Below are positions 34,222 through 46,549 of a stretch of 64,000 bases of DNA, in pieces. The DNA lies in the NCBI GenBank assembly GCA_947579605.1, contig OX388316.1:13643290-13707289 (forward strand), written 5' to 3'. The translations under genes and the position numbers were made by a program. The notes under the pieces were generated by a model. That model searched no databases, was not told where the DNA came from, and was given only the letters and a program-made list of their open reading frames with translations. Position 1 is the first letter of the stretch. Each line of letters begins with the position of its first letter. Source of the stretch: Athripsodes cinereus (lineage: Eukaryota > Arthropoda > Insecta > Trichoptera > Leptoceridae).

Positions 34222-34375
34222 CAAGAATAAGACATTTAACAAATTATTTCAACAGCGATAAGGTATACCCCCCCCATTCTGAATGACAAATAATTTATCG
34301 TGGCACGGAGAGGATGACCAGCTTTTTATAAACGATAAATCTACCGACTATCCCATCTAAAAATGTGCGTAAGAT
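34222..34375 (+). repeat. Dispersed repeat A, fragment
   Basis: AGAATAAGACATTTAAC, GCGATAAGGTATACC, CCCATTCTGAATGAC and GTGGCACGGAGAGGATGACC follow the family order. The 5' third is absent. Begins about 20 bp after repeat D. Confidence 0.55.
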
Positions 34376-34727
34376 TAAAAAGGTGAATCATAGAGGGTAG
34401 TAGATTTCGAATCCTCAATGTGACAGAAAATCTAATTTCCGTATGTGGAGGCTGGTATTCTGGTTAAATTGTATAAATATATTTTTGACAGCATTATCTA
34501 CTTACGCACAGATTGACAGTGTGATTATGGACAATATACATATTGTATTATTGATGATACTGCGTAGCGGTAGAAATATAGGAAAATAAAAATATTGTTT
34601 TTTTTTTTAAATAACATAGAGAATAAATGAATGAACTGAGGATACCAGTTACTCGTACATATGTATAACTCACTTTACAAAAGTCATTTAAAATGAATAA
34701 TTTTATAATATTTATGTATAGTCATAA

Positions 34728-34945
34728 CGGCCCGTAGAGTCCCCGGCAAAGAATACATCTTCCACTTTTTTCTATGCGTTTTTGAGTATTCTTCAAATAG
34801 CAGGTGCCTATGCGTAAAACACCACGTGTACAATATTTATCATTATTTTCAATTCAGCGATGAAGTACGATATAGCACGAAGAGGATGAGCTGTGTGTTC
34901 TTTATACGCAGTAAGGTCACCCCACTTGTGAGATATGTAGATAAT
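34728..34945 (+). repeat. Dispersed repeat A, near full-length copy
   Basis: GTAGAGTCCCCGGCAAAGAA, TTCCACTTTTTTC, TTTTGAGTATTC, TTTTCAATTCAGCGATGAAG, AGCACGAAGAGGATGAG and CACCCCACTTGTGAGATATG lie in the family order. About 20 bp of the middle (the CCACCCATCC part) are deleted. Confidence 0.7.
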
Positions 34946-35645
34946 TATAGATAAATAGAATTTTCGCAAAAGTGATAGTCGAAAGACTTGGATAGACTTG
35001 TTTTTAAATCGACAATTAATTGTTGGCATCTCCTGCCCCCTAACAATTGAATATCCGGTGTCCTTTATTTCTCTTTATTTTGTCCACAGTATCGCAATTC
35101 GTCACGCCCTCTGTGACCAATTTCTGTTGCCCTTTATATAACAATAATACATAGTAATTGTAAAGATAATAGTGAATCTAAAAATAAAACAATAAATTTC
35201 CGACGAAACGTTATCAAAAAGTTTTGATGTGTACTATGATACTTGCATGAAGATATATTGTAAGGCACTGACCTTTTCGATTTATTCTCGTCAAAGGGGG
35301 AACATTTAGCATTAAGGGACAGTTTTCCAATATATACAGAGGTTATTGTGATTTAGAATCGGAAGGGGATTTTAGGCAATATGTACCATCAAATACTGCA
35401 ATTATGTTGAAGGAAATAAAACTAAATTATACAAAGGAAAATATTACTTTCTCTCGCTAGGTGGCGAAAACATAGTAGGCTAATATTTTTTGTTGTACCT
35501 ATACCTATTTCAATTAGGTACCTTTAAACAAAATATTTAGTAGGTAATAAGCTACCTAAAAAATGCATATTTTTAAATTTAAGATTAGGTATAGGTATAC
35601 ACAATTGGCTAATTCTGAGTAAAGTAAGGATCTGTTATACCTATT
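34946..35645. other. No gene seen
   Basis: No supported gene or recognised repeat copy. Confidence 0.4.
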
Positions 35646-35649
35646 CTCT

Positions 35650-35925
35650 GTGTACCTAGTGCATTGAAGGACCCACCGTCCACCCGGATACCGCAGAAGT
35701 CTGGGGACTTCCATTTATCCGAAATTCTACACTTAACAAATCTTGTCCACACCGGAGGCGCCATAGTGGGCAGCCTGAAGGGCTGGCCGACCAAACCGCC
35801 AAAACCTCCGTGTGAAATCTTTTGACTAAACTCCTTCGATGTACCTTTATACGAGAGAAGCAAACAAAGTAATAATACATATAGCTATACAAAAAAATAA
35901 AATAAACAAATAAACAAGTTTTCTT
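35650..35925 (-). repeat. Dispersed repeat F, minus-strand copy
   Basis: On the minus strand it reads TTTGCTTCTCTCGTATAAAG, CATCGAAGGAGTTTAGTC, GGTTTTGGCGGTTTGGTCGG, CCCACTATGGCGCC and GGTGGGTCCTTCAATGC. It has about 33 bp that the copy at 17.6 kb lacks. Weak copies lie at 26.4, 44.1 and 52.3 kb. The 78- and 84-codon frames here are two readings of the same repeat. Confidence 0.65.
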
Positions 35926-36039
35926 AACCTAGGTTACAAAAGTTACATACAATAAAAGTTTCTCTGTGTACTTATAAGTTGTAACACGTGCATATTTGTA
36001 TATGTAATATGTATTGGTATTCAATCCAATCTAAGCGTT

Positions 36040-36300
36040 CAACAAAGCTTCTTCAAAATAATAGCCTCTTCCTTTAAAGCGTCCCAGCGTCAATTTAGTC
36101 AACTCCTCCTACGACATCCTTAGCGCTCTGATGTCATTGTCATAAGAGAGTTGAAAATAAAGTATTTCCAGATCATCGGATACCTCGTGGACGAAAGGAC
36201 AATGTTCTTTTCGGCCAACTGACACTGAAAATTTTCAAAATATGACTCAATCAGGATCATCGTCCCTCCTGTAATACAAGTTCTACAGATCTTTGCTGAT
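36040..36300 (-). mobile_element. LINE 3' end, decayed (MSWEEVTQLAQRR family)
   Basis: The minus strand gives NDIRALRMS, stop, EELTKLTLGRF. Compare NHIRAEGMSWKEVTQLAQRR at 9.2 kb. Further upstream are nucleotide matches to GGACGAAAG and AACATTG-like segments. An in-frame stop replaces the W of MSW. Confidence 0.6.
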
Positions 36301-36323
36301 AGCGTTGGTGCTAAGTATCATTA

Positions 36324-36480
36324 TTTTATTTATTTATTTATTTATTCTTTCACTTGTACAACAGTATTAAAAATATAAGTCATAAAAACCTACCTAACTG
36401 GGCATGAGCCCGTACCAAGGTAGACTGATTATGCTCAATGGTCATACTACCATACATCCAATATAAGACACTTATTTTTT
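36324..36480 (-). repeat. TTTA microsatellite with an adjoining retro-derived 3' tail
   Basis: TTTATTTATTTATTTATTC is followed by TCACTTGTACAACAGTATT and a CATGAGCCCGTACC segment. The order is that of a retroelement 3' end inverted. A similar arrangement, with different sequence, occurs at 60.31 kb. Confidence 0.4.
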
Positions 36481-37520
36481 TAAGTTATAATAGATGCATA
36501 TGGAAGAATTTTTGTGACCAATTACATAAAGAACTATAATAATATTCTTATAGTTCATTGTAGGTTATATATAATAATATGTATGTTGGCATAGTAAGTA
36601 GGTATGTATGTTTGTATCGACCATGTCGCGCTTTATCAGATTACATGTCCACTGCAGATTGGAGCAGTAGTAAACTTTATTGGCAACGAATGCACTTAGG
36701 GGAATCTGCCTACAATAGTTAGTACCTACATATTATAACATTGACATGCATTTGTTGCAATTCTTGTTTGTTCAATAACACAAAAACAACAATACGACTT
36801 TGACCAGAGAATATAGTACAATTTCATATACAATGAAAGATCATATTTCTATGTCCAGTTTCGAAAAATTGAATGTATCAATTCTTATAATATGACGATA
36901 TATGAACTTATTATTTTATTTGTGTGCAATTCTAACATTGGTAAATTTGATATTTTTTTGTTGGGACCTAATTCATAATATTATAGATGAAGCGATTAAG
37001 CCTATGGTTGGCACATTTTATCAAATATAGAATTGAAATTAATGATATGAATAGTTCAATTGCACAGTATGAAACCAAAATGAAAAAAAAAAGATTTGGG
37101 TGTATTATTATGTATTTCCCTTACTCTATGCAATAAAGTATGATTTAAGTAGGAATATGTAATTATACATATTGTACTCTATTGCCATACTTCATCAGTT
37201 TTAGTTATTCTTCTTATACGTGTTTAGACATCAGGGTTTGTGTTTGAGGAGCCAATGTGCAACGTAGATCCCAAAATGTCCTCCCTTTTCTAAGGTGGTC
37301 TCGCGAATGGAACATGTCTTAGTTTTAATTGATTGATATAAATAGACTGAGTTACGAAACAATGTTTCAAACCACACTAGTGAATCCATGAGAGGTTGTC
37401 GATGTTTCGTATTTATTCAACACTAAACACAATCAACACAGTTGATGGATTGTTGATATTTTCTTAATTAGCTTACGTTGTATTCTAGAATAATCCGAAA
37501 AAACGAAATTTGTGGATATT
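36481..37520. other. AT-rich DNA, no gene seen
   Basis: No supported gene. Nothing recognised. Confidence 0.45.
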
Positions 37521-37529
37521 TTTGTAAAA

Positions 37530-37645
37530 GACACCAATTGGTTTACGGCCCCGAGGAAGACCAACAGAGAGATTGAAGAATAAGTAATCATGAGGGTCAG
37601 TAGGGGAAATGGCTCACGAAACAATAGATTAATCATCAACAATAT
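37530..37645 (+). mobile_element. Possible LINE C-terminal fragment
   Basis: One plus-strand frame reads GLRPRGRPTERLKNK, followed by stops and GSVGEMAHETID. The PRGRP motif with following basic residues is common close to the end of LINE polyproteins. The piece is short and has in-frame stops. Confidence 0.4.
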
Positions 37646-38197
37646 TAAAAGGAAAAATTCTTGCTAACTTTTAACTTGTTAAAACATTTCAAAATACAAA
37701 ACACAACGATATGCCTATGTTCCGCCTTTATGATTCATATCTGTGACCAAACTTCTAATGTACAAAAATTCTATTTTCGATACTATCGTCATCATCATCG
37801 CATATCTCCACACATGAATAAATAAACTTCCAAAATATAATTTTCTAAAAGGGTGATCGTTATCGGAATTCCATTTCGGAACTGAGGGGAGATTTAAATT
37901 AAATATTTTTCTTCTAATTCAATACAATGTGAATACTACGTATGAAGTGCAACGGCAACGTGGGTACAAAATAAATAAATAAAAAATAAGTTATTTTTTT
38001 CCATTGCATGCATGGTAGATGCATGAGTGCTATTCAATTTCTCGGTAAGCGATCCGTGATAATTAGAAACTCTTCTGAAAATAATTATATGATAAATCAA
38101 AGTGCACTAAAATTGGATTTAAATTTATTAAAATAGTCACGATGCTATTATTATACTTTGATAACTATCACGCGTAATTTTAAAAGTGGAGTAGCCA

Positions 38198-38456
38198 CAC
38201 TGAGAAAAATACTCAAAACGAATCATTGGTACGGTACTATCAGATTAGGACCAGAGATTGTACAAACGATTCATTGCTATAAATCTATAATATTAACTCT
38301 TAGCAAACAAATCATTAGTAAATTTACCAACAACTTGTTTGCGAAGAGTTAATATTATAGATTCGTACTAATGAATCGTTTGTACGATCTCTGGTCCTAA
38401 TCTGATAGTACGTACCAATGATTCGTTGTGAAATTTCGTTAGTATTTTTCTCAGTG
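38198..38456. mobile_element. Palindromic MITE, copy 3
   Basis: Same 259-bp length and sequence as copy 1, including the shorter left arm and the GTACGGTAC variant just inside it. The flanks are CA at both sides rather than TA, so either the duplicated dinucleotide has mutated or one boundary is off by a base or two. The frame 38158-38352 is produced by the element. Confidence 0.85.
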
Positions 38457-38564
38457 CAGCGGAATTACTGCATAAGTACTTTGTAACACACAGAACATTT
38501 GTTTGTTGCAAATAAATTATCTAAAATAGAATTACACCTGAAAGAATAATCTATACTTTTATAG

Positions 38565-38690
38565 CAACTTCCACAAGTGAGGTTAGCCATTGGACTATCT
38601 GTATGTAATAAACAAGGGATTCGTCCCCTTCTTTACAAAAAAAGACATTTAAAATGAGTGGCATACCGCATCTCTGAAGGTAGTTATTAA
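38565..38690 (-). repeat. Dispersed repeat A, inverted fragment
   Basis: Inverted 3' part: CTTCCACAAGTGAGGTTAGC, CTGTATGTAATAAACA and AAATGAGTGGCATACC. A separate plus-strand 5' part (AGAATACTTCTCCAACTC, GTAAGTTTTCGAATATCC) follows at 38790-38880. Confidence 0.55.
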
Positions 38691-38789
38691 TAGTCATTTC
38701 TTATGTCAATAGGTACATGATATGTCGGAACAAAGAGTACAAATCCTTTTTTGTTTTGTGAAATGAGGTTTACCTATTTGTTGACTCTC

Positions 38790-38880
38790 GTTTAGTCTGA
38801 CCGTAAAAGAATACTTCTCCAACTCTTTGCTGTAAGTTTTCGAATATCCTCAAAAATCTGATATTCGAAAAAATGAGACT
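38790..38880 (+). repeat. Dispersed repeat A, 5' fragment
   Basis: CCGTAAAAGAATACTTCTCC, CTGTAAGTTTTCGAATATCC and GAGACTTTAAACATTTATTC correspond to the first 110 bp of the family. With the inverted fragment at 38565-38690 it forms a head-to-head arrangement of two incomplete copies. Confidence 0.5.
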
Positions 38881-39089
38881 TTAAACATTTATTCAAATTA
38901 GTGGTGTTGGTCTCTGCAATGCGACTTCGGGGCTCAGTCCCAAACATCTCGTGAAAAAGTGTGCAGGAAGAAAATATGAAGAAGACTGAATGGACATACA
39001 TAGATCGACCCCAGAGGCGGTGCAGTGGCTTTCTGAACGGGAACCAAGGATTTGATGTGGAATAACTATTGAACGCAGCAATCAAAAAG

Positions 39090-40780
39090 TAAAGTAAGTA
39101 AATTGTGGTGAGGTAAGTCCCCCATCGTATAACGGTTAATATAGTTTTTGATTGCTACATTGCAAAAAAGTTATCTATAAAAGTGTGTACATAGTTATCT
39201 GGTCGGTGTTCTTATAGAATTGAAATCTTTAATATTCTTCTTTTTGATGCAATTTTCATCATCTAAATTGTTCACAAACTTGTTCTCAACTGTAACGAAA
39301 TTGTATTATATGGCGAAATGTCATTAAGTTTGAAGAGTTTGGGGGTTTGGATTTATTGCCAAAACATTCTGCAGTATTCAATCGAAAACTTTGTACGTAT
39401 AGTAATGAATCATACAAGTGGATAACTGTTAGTGATGTTATGTCTACGATGCTACCTTTTCAAAATATATTTGCATCGATTTTTTTATTGTTAGTCATAG
39501 AATTTATTATTAAATACTATTTCAAACAAGATTCCTATGTGATATACACGTCCATATTAATTATAGTGTGAAAAAATATTATTTGCTTAGATGTATTTTT
39601 AATTTTTTTGCTGGAATAGCCATTTTATACAGAAACAATTAGATAAATATCACTGTCAATAAAAAAATGTAAAAAAGTATTAAAATTATTGTAGGAATTA
39701 TTCTATCATGAAAAAATAGAACCAAACCTACAATGTTCTATTTATTTATTCATTCTGAACTGTAAATTGAATTGTAGGTAGGTATAACTGGTATTTTTAT
39801 GACACTATTTTTTATGTAATATTGTAACCAATTTACAGTGAAGAATAAAGTAGAAATAAATAAATAATAAATTGATCACAATACACACGATTTTATAAAA
39901 AAAAATGCAATGAAATCAAATACCTACAACCAATATATTATAGAGGACGAATTTATCGCTACTGACAATACTCACCTACCTAAGACAGTTAATTTAGGTA
40001 TGTAACAAAATATTTTTATCATTTATCCATTTAGGTAGGTATCTAAATAAATATTGCAAATAGTAAACAAAAAATGAAAATTAAAACTAAATAATATTAC
40101 AATTCAAGTCAGTCTGCGATAATGTTATTTTAAAAATAGCGATGATTCAAAAATCGCAACGATCGATTTATTGATTGCATTCCCTTCGCACATTAACGTT
40201 ACAGAGGGGTGAACCAAAACGAGTTGATACAAAAATACTTTCTATTATAGGTTGTTTTTATTATTATTATTATTAAATATCGTCCATACAATTTGTAGTA
40301 CCGAAATGTAATTACTCTGCATTATTGTCATTGTATTTAATTACACTATACCATAGACTGTTTCCATACATTCACTGCTTATGTACTAAGGGTATATGTG
40401 ATTGTAATGGGTTTTCAATAGATTATCATGGTCGATAAAGTAATATGATAGTAGGTAGATATTTATTGATTCTATGGCACGTGTTCTTCTCTTATTATAT
40501 TGCTATATTGTGGTTTGGAAATTAGATACCTAAATATTATAATTTTTGTTGAAATTGTTATGAGCGAAAAATTTCGTTGTCGATTGTAATAAACCTACAT
40601 CCTGTCAGTATCGGAAGATTCGGAGATTCGCTTTTATTTTGGTGGCTAAATTTAAGAAAACCTGTTAAGCCGTCGAATGAAACATGAAAACAAGCAACTG
40701 AGTACCTTTACACACATTTGTATAGCTAAGTACTTTAAGCCTAAAAGATATTTAGAACAACTTTTTCTATAGATATAAGA
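39090..40780. other. AT-rich DNA, no gene seen
   Basis: No gene is supported. A retro-derived 3' end may lie at about 39760-39872 (CAATTTACAGTGAAGAATAA followed by an AAAT tail, like family G but without its hairpin motif). A TTA microsatellite is at about 40258-40276. Confidence 0.4.
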
Positions 40781-40784
40781 AACA

Positions 40785-40972
40785 GTCAGGTCGCCTTCTT
40801 CGTACAAATAACATTGAGTCGTTCAGGATATGAAGCATGCCTTATCGTTGAACTGAAGATGTTAAATATCCTATAGGTACCGACGTTATTTTTTATGCAT
40901 TACTGAACACTCGAAAACTCCAAGAAAAGAGTGGAGAACCTATTCTTTGCCAGAAATTTCACGAGAAAGTAA
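40785..40972 (-). repeat. Dispersed repeat A, inverted copy
   Basis: TCGCCTTCTTCGTACAAATA, CGTTCAGGATATGAAGCAT, ATCGTTGAACTGAAGATGTT, AACACTCGAAAACTCCAAGA and GAGTGGAGAACCTATTCTTT are in inverted family order. The extreme 3' end of the family (ACAAGTGGGGTAG) is missing. Confidence 0.65.
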
Positions 40973-41257
40973 AGGTTTGAATACCTTCCTGATAATAATA
41001 TATAAAAAGGTATTCAGGTGCGCATTAGATATTCAAAAACCTGTAGGTAAATATTAATTCAATATCATATAAATAAAAATGTGTTGATTTTTTTAAACCG
41101 TGTTGATTCTTGTTTTAGATTTACACATGTACGATTGTAAATTGTCTTTGGTATGTTGTAAAGCCTCGCGTAAAACTCTAATTTATTACAAGAAATCATC
41201 ACAACCATAGATGATGATAGAGAGTAGAGACTGCATTAGGGAAACAGTAATATAACT

Positions 41258-41460
41258 GAGGCCTGAGTCAACAACACACTTTCGTCTCACGTTCCCGCTC
41301 CGTTAGCGTTCGGGTGCAGACGATGTTGCAAGCAAGTGTCAATTTCGTTGCTAAGATACACAATAGTTACGAAAATTAACACTTTGGCGCACCATCGTCT
41401 GCACCCGAACGCTAGCGGAGCGGGAACGTGACGCGATAGTGTGTTGTTGACTCAGGCCTC
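41258..41460. mobile_element. MITE with 68-bp terminal inverted repeats
   Basis: The arms 41258-41325 and 41393-41460 differ at only a few positions. They start GAGGCCTGAGTCAACAACAC and reach GGGTGCAGACGATG at the inner end. The arms are GC-rich for this window and enclose about 67 bp of AT-rich loop. I could not define a target duplication (ATAACT left, TGGTCT right), so the superfamily is open. Confidence 0.75.
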
Positions 41461-41464
41461 TGGT

Positions 41465-43325
41465 CTATTAGGTATACATTGGTCACATAGAGAGATACCT
41501 AACGTGTGAAATTGTTCACGATGGCAACGTGGAAGAATATCTTAATGACATATTATTCTACTGGTGAAATGGCCTACAAATGTAGATAATATTCTGTTTG
41601 AAAGTATACTTATAGTTCTCGCTGCGCCATATAATAATAATGAAAATCGATAGCAATGTATGTCACAGGTTTTCATTATCAAATAGTTGCCTGCATTTTA
41701 CAGAAAGTTAGAAGAATTTTGTGAAAATATTAGGAGTCCTTTGCTGTTATGGAGTTTTCACAAGGATATTGAAACTATTTAACGTTTAAGTAGAATAAAT
41801 ACTCGTCGAGGTATAATAATTAATTAAAGGAAAAAATATTTTTACATAATATTAAACGAGAAGTGAATCGAATCAGAGAATATTTCATTATGTGTGTATT
41901 GCGTAAACAGTCAAAAATAATACCTTTAAAATTTTAAACATTTATTCTAATGTTTTTCATATTTTTTAAAATATTTCTAATTAGTCAGTTTTTGTACATT
42001 TTACCCTGTGTAGTTATTTGTTTTGTCAATTCAAAAATAATATAATCATAGAGGTAATAATATTACAAAACTTGCTTTAATAATTTTTAAACTAATGCTG
42101 ATTAAAAATTCATTAGCCATAACTTGGGACGATAATGCTGAATTAATGCAATAGTAATAACTTAGTATCTAAATAATAATATACATAATATCTATCTGCC
42201 TACCCGATACAAGTTGGGCCCGATATTTTAATGTACCCTTATCTAAGGTTCTCCTTAACTCGACAATTTTTTCTTTTGTATCTAGAAATCTTCATCTATT
42301 GCAACCATTTTACATCAAAATATAAGCGATGGATAAAGTGGCTCTCAGTGATACCCACCACTCCTTAGTCCTTACACCTATTACTTATAGATATCATTAT
42401 ACTTATATCGGTTCATACTCCAACAAGTAGAAATTTTATAAAATCTACATCTTTGGTTTATTAGGTACACGTAGAAAGTGATATTTTTTCAACTCCACAA
42501 ACAATTTTTTTTTAATTTTGAATAATTTCTATAAGTAGCAAATACTTACATGTTTTGAGTTTTCAGTAGACCGCCATACTACTTGAAAACTTTGATGTGA
42601 CATAATATTATCTTGGAATATTAGTGTTCAAGTTGTTGGTCTATGAAATTGAAGAGTCGATTTGCCCTTACCTACATGATTTGATGTAAATTAGTTGTAA
42701 TAAGTTGAAGTTTATTGGATACTAAATTACAAAAATGAACCTGTCAAGATAAACTTAAGATACCATAAGTGCATATTGAAAAATCGGACGTCAGTCTATC
42801 GTGTGGTTTAGTACTTGCGTAGTTCTAAAGATTTCCAATTAACAACCAAGCATAACAGCGCATTAAAAACTATTTATATTCAATTTACAAATTTCTATGA
42901 TGAGTCAAACATACTTACACAGCCACATATGTAGAACTATTTTATTAATCATGTAAAACTCTCCCACTAAAAGTGTAAATATTAAAAATTTATCCGTAAA
43001 TTATTTCATGGTATTTATTTATGCAGTAATTTTGAACTGGACCATGATTGTGTTCTTCTCAGAAGATCGCACAAATTAAATATTGAAGTGAGGGACAATT
43101 TGCAGGGAATGTGGAATACTTATACCTACTTGTGTAACGTGCATTTTCTAAATTTATCATTTTCATTTCTAGATTTTTTTTCATAAGAGTTAGAGTATCA
43201 AAAATCTCAGCTCTTTTTAGTCCACTACTGGATGAAGACTCCCTGCATCTCTTCATTTTGTGATTGACATTATAGCATATTCACCCTTGGGATACCCGGT
43301 TTAACATACATAGGTCAAAGGTATA
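41465..43325. other. AT-rich DNA, no gene seen
   Basis: No recognised gene or repeat copy. The frame 43059-43256 (minus) has no known motif. Confidence 0.45.
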
Positions 43326-43329
43326 GGTA

Positions 43330-43557
43330 AAAAGTAGATATTCCACTATTTTTTATAAGCTTTCGAGTGGTCTGTGAAACGCTAGTATTCTTAAAACATC
43401 ACGTTTAAGAATACTAGCGTTTTAACATCTTCAATTCAGCAATGAGCTATGCCAACCATCCTGAATATGTCTTCATTTTTATTGACACGGAATGAACGAC
43501 TTTCATGTTTATACCATGAAGTTAGTCGCAAGTTTTCAGAAATGACGTGATGGGATG
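43330..43557 (+). repeat. Dispersed repeat A, copy with an internal hairpin
   Basis: TATTCCACTATTTTTTATAA, GCTTTCGAGTGGTCTGTG, TAACATCTTCAATTCAGCAA, GCCAACCATCCTGAATATGT and TGACGTGATGGGATG follow the family. At about 43377-43423 it has an inverted repeat (AACGCTAGTATTCTTAAA and its complement) that other copies lack. Confidence 0.7.
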
Positions 43558-43929
43558 GATGAAGATTTTATTCCTTGTTATACATTCAATGGCACTTCAG
43601 GCCAGGAGATAAACATTTTTTTTTTTATAAATATGACATTTGCCGTTTGTTTGTTAAATAAGAGAAGTATTGGTCTTGGATGGTTTATTCTAATATTTAC
43701 CATGTTAGTTGAAATTATATTCAAATAAAATGTAAATCTGCTTATATTTATTAAGAATTAGCTAATGCCTTTTCAGAGTTAAGCCTATTATTTACAACTA
43801 CTTGTTGTATGTCACCTTTAGTGTTTCTTTATACGTATGTACATTTGGAGGATAATACAAATAAACTTATACTAACACTCAATGTAGGTATAGATACATA
43901 TTTATGACAGTTACATATACCAATCTTTT

Positions 43930-44055
43930 CTATGACATCGATATCAGAGCGCTAGGAATGTCGTGGGAAGAGGTGACTCAATTGGCGCAAAGACGCTCGG
44001 AATGGAGGAGGAGGCTGGTTTCTGCCCTGTGCTCCCGGAAGCAGAGTTCATGAGT
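43930..44055 (+). mobile_element. LINE 3' end (MSWEEVTQLAQRRSEW family)
   Basis: The plus strand reads DIDIRALGMSWEEVTQLAQR, RSEWRRRLVSALCSRKQSS, stop. It is nearly identical to the 9.2-kb copy in its last 30 codons, but has an extra arginine codon and no GAT tail. A short repeat F piece (GGATGGTCGGTGGGTCCTTT at 44087) follows. Confidence 0.75.
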
Positions 44056-44354
44056 GATCGAGTTGAATTAAGAATCGGTACTTTTCGGATGGTCGGTGGG
44101 TCCTTTAATATGACAGCATCTGGTAGAAGACAAACCTTATAGCTATGTAATGTGAAAGACTAGACTCCAGTGAGGCTTGTGGAGGAGGAATTTTTCAAAG
44201 CAAAGGAGACAGTGTAAGAGTGATTTTTGGAAAAACTTAATGTTATGGCATAAAAAGAACAAGAATATTATGTCAAGTAGACATGCCTATAGATATTCAT
44301 ATGCTAATGTTTACCTACTTTAAGTTGGCAAATGTTCATGATGTTAAATTTTTT

Positions 44355-44600
44355 TACAGGATCGAGCGCCACTGTCCTACAATTCCTCGCGCATGCTCTC
44401 CTGTCCAATGTGCTCAACACGTGACCGTTCTATAGGATTTGATTTAAATGATCTTGTCATTTGATTCTCGGACGTCCACGTCTCCGAACATCATTCCTCT
44501 CAGTCAAATAGGTATATCTTCTTGGTCATTCTGTCTTCATTTAGTCTTTCCACATGCCCTTGAGCCTATTTACCAACATTGGGATATTAATAAGATCTGT
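44355..44600 (-). mobile_element. Diverged LINE 3' end (RRGRPRIK...DHLNQIL)
   Basis: In minus-strand frames, with stops, one reads a RRGRPRIK-like stretch, QDHLNQIL, NGHVLSTLDRRACARNC and a final TVALDP. This parallels GRPRTTWLDHVGQILKDGRV and RRACMRNW of the 18.95-kb family. A third, shorter relative is at 63.6 kb. Confidence 0.55.
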
Positions 44601-45202
44601 ATGTCTGTGAATACTGAATGCAAGCAATAAACTATTTAGATAGAAATAACTACTCTTATAAACTTGTTCAATAGAGGTACGTAAAAATGTTTTAGAAAAA
44701 CGAAAGACGTAGGTAGGTAAGTAGGTATGTAGAATGAAAAGTGGAGTTTTTGCTTATGAAAAAAAACGCTACCTATCGATCAAAAATATATCTAGGTATA
44801 GCAATATAGGCGAGTTTATTGCCTTAAATTAACCTAATATCAATAATTATGTAGGCACTGCCTGTGTTTATTTCGAGAAACATATTTAATTTTATAAACC
44901 TACTGTTCTCTCAATTGCAGTTAATGACCTAAGTTACATATCTCATCTGATTTGTTAAGGCGTTTATTCTATAAATAAAATTAGTTAAGTCCGTTAGTTA
45001 TAGTCTATCCCGTAATATTAATTTTGTACACATTTTTGTAAATTATTTCGTTGTAAATTGTGTAATTCAGATGTTTAATAGGAATTTATTTCATCCGCGT
45101 AGGTATATTATAGAATTGAAAATCATTATATGCGCAATACAATAAAATGTCTGTAGATAATATCAGATGTGTTCAATACGAGGTTGCTTACTCGATTATT
45201 CC

Positions 45203-45288
45203 AGCTTCTTCTTCTTCTTCTTATGGCCTGCTAAACTTGAATCTCGAGGGTCCGAAGCCATGTTTTTGCGTCGTCTGTTACCTACAGA
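45203..45288 (-). mobile_element. LINE 3' tail with (GAA)n end
   Basis: The minus strand reads TDDAKTWLRTLEIQV, stop, then six GAA repeats (about 45205-45222). This is a plausible LINE C-terminus plus tail, but too short for family assignment. Confidence 0.45.
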
Positions 45289-45818
45289 ATTGAATCTATG
45301 TTTATTACAGACTTATTGCAGAAATATGCACTAACCTATCAAATACTTTACTTTCAATTTACTCAATTTAATCATTTTTCTTTTAAATTTAGTTGGAAGC
45401 TACGTCTCAATTAAAGAATGTTTTAAAATGTAATCAAAATGTAATCACTTTTAACCCGTTTTCTGTGTAATAATTTGCAGAACTAACATTTCATAAATTT
45501 TCAGAAACGTTAATTAAATGGTTAGGTATAAAAGATTCTATTGTGCCATATTTTTTACACGTTTGTCTAATGACTCATCCACAAACAAAAGCATAGTTTT
45601 ATTGCGGCCCTGCCTACTCAAGGAAGATTGAGTTGTCCCAGGTGCCTATAATATTTTACTTATCATTATTTATTTTAAAATAACATGATTTTAATGATTC
45701 ATTATCAGCAAAACTTCATTTCGGGTTAAGAAGAGAGGATGAAGTAGCACAAATTTCATATTTGTGTAATAAACTATGTTAACATAAAAATTCGAACCGA
45801 GTGTTGAAAAATTTTTTT

Positions 45819-45935
45819 TATTTTTTTTTTTTATTTATTTATTATTCCAATAGAGCATACAAAATTAACATAAAAAACAATATAATGGAATATATTGCCC
45901 CACTAGATTAAAATCTGTTCTGGGGCAATACTAGA
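45819..45935 (-). repeat. Retro-derived 3' end, family H
   Basis: Inverted: ATTGCCCCAGAACAGATTTT and CTAGTGGGGCAATATATTCC form a hairpin. Then come TTTTTTATGTTAATTTTG, GCTCTATTGGAATAATAAAT and an A-rich tail. The plus-strand relative is at 57.7 kb. Confidence 0.6.
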
Positions 45936-46404
45936 AAAAAATACAATTTTTCAAATATGACTTAAAATACAATTCTTTCAAAAGCCTGACTAGTTTATGA
46001 ATTAGATATAAAATCGATTTAAAAATAATGTCCGCCGGGTGCCAAAGTACAAAAGGAAATTTCTCATTAATTTATTTTATTTAACAGAATAAAACTTGTC
46101 TTTTCGTTCATCAATAACGTTATTATTAATATTTATGAATATAAAAGACACTTCATAAGAAAATTAACACAGATAACTTAAAAAATCGTATAAAATTTAA
46201 AGCTTCAATTTGTTGTAACCGATACATAATCAATAAAACTACCGTTTAACAAATTTTTATATTGGTTATAAATAATATTCTTAAAGTTTCAAAACGTTGA
46301 TCCGAGGTTTTAAACGCCATAAATGTCGATATATTTTTTCATATTGTTAGCATCAAATCAATGTTTCCAAAACTTTCTCCAATTAACCTAAACTATACCT
46401 ATTA

Positions 46405-46549
46405 GAGTTGGATGGAAGAAATGGCAGTACTGCGATAAACTCGCCATCATGCATTGTATACAATATTATGTTTTCACTATTGTGTGCCTATAGTGTTTTA
46501 TTTTTTGTGTAATGTTGTACAGAGAAGAACAAAATAAATAAATAAAACT
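46405..46549 (+). mobile_element. Retroelement 3' end, family G, copy 2
   Basis: GTTGGATGGAAGAAATGGCA, GTACTGCGATAAACTCGCCA, a T-rich middle, and TTGTACAGAGAAGAACAAAA with an AAAT tail, as at 32.76 kb. The 143-codon frame that starts at 46698 lies outside it and shows only low-complexity AT-type composition. Confidence 0.6.
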
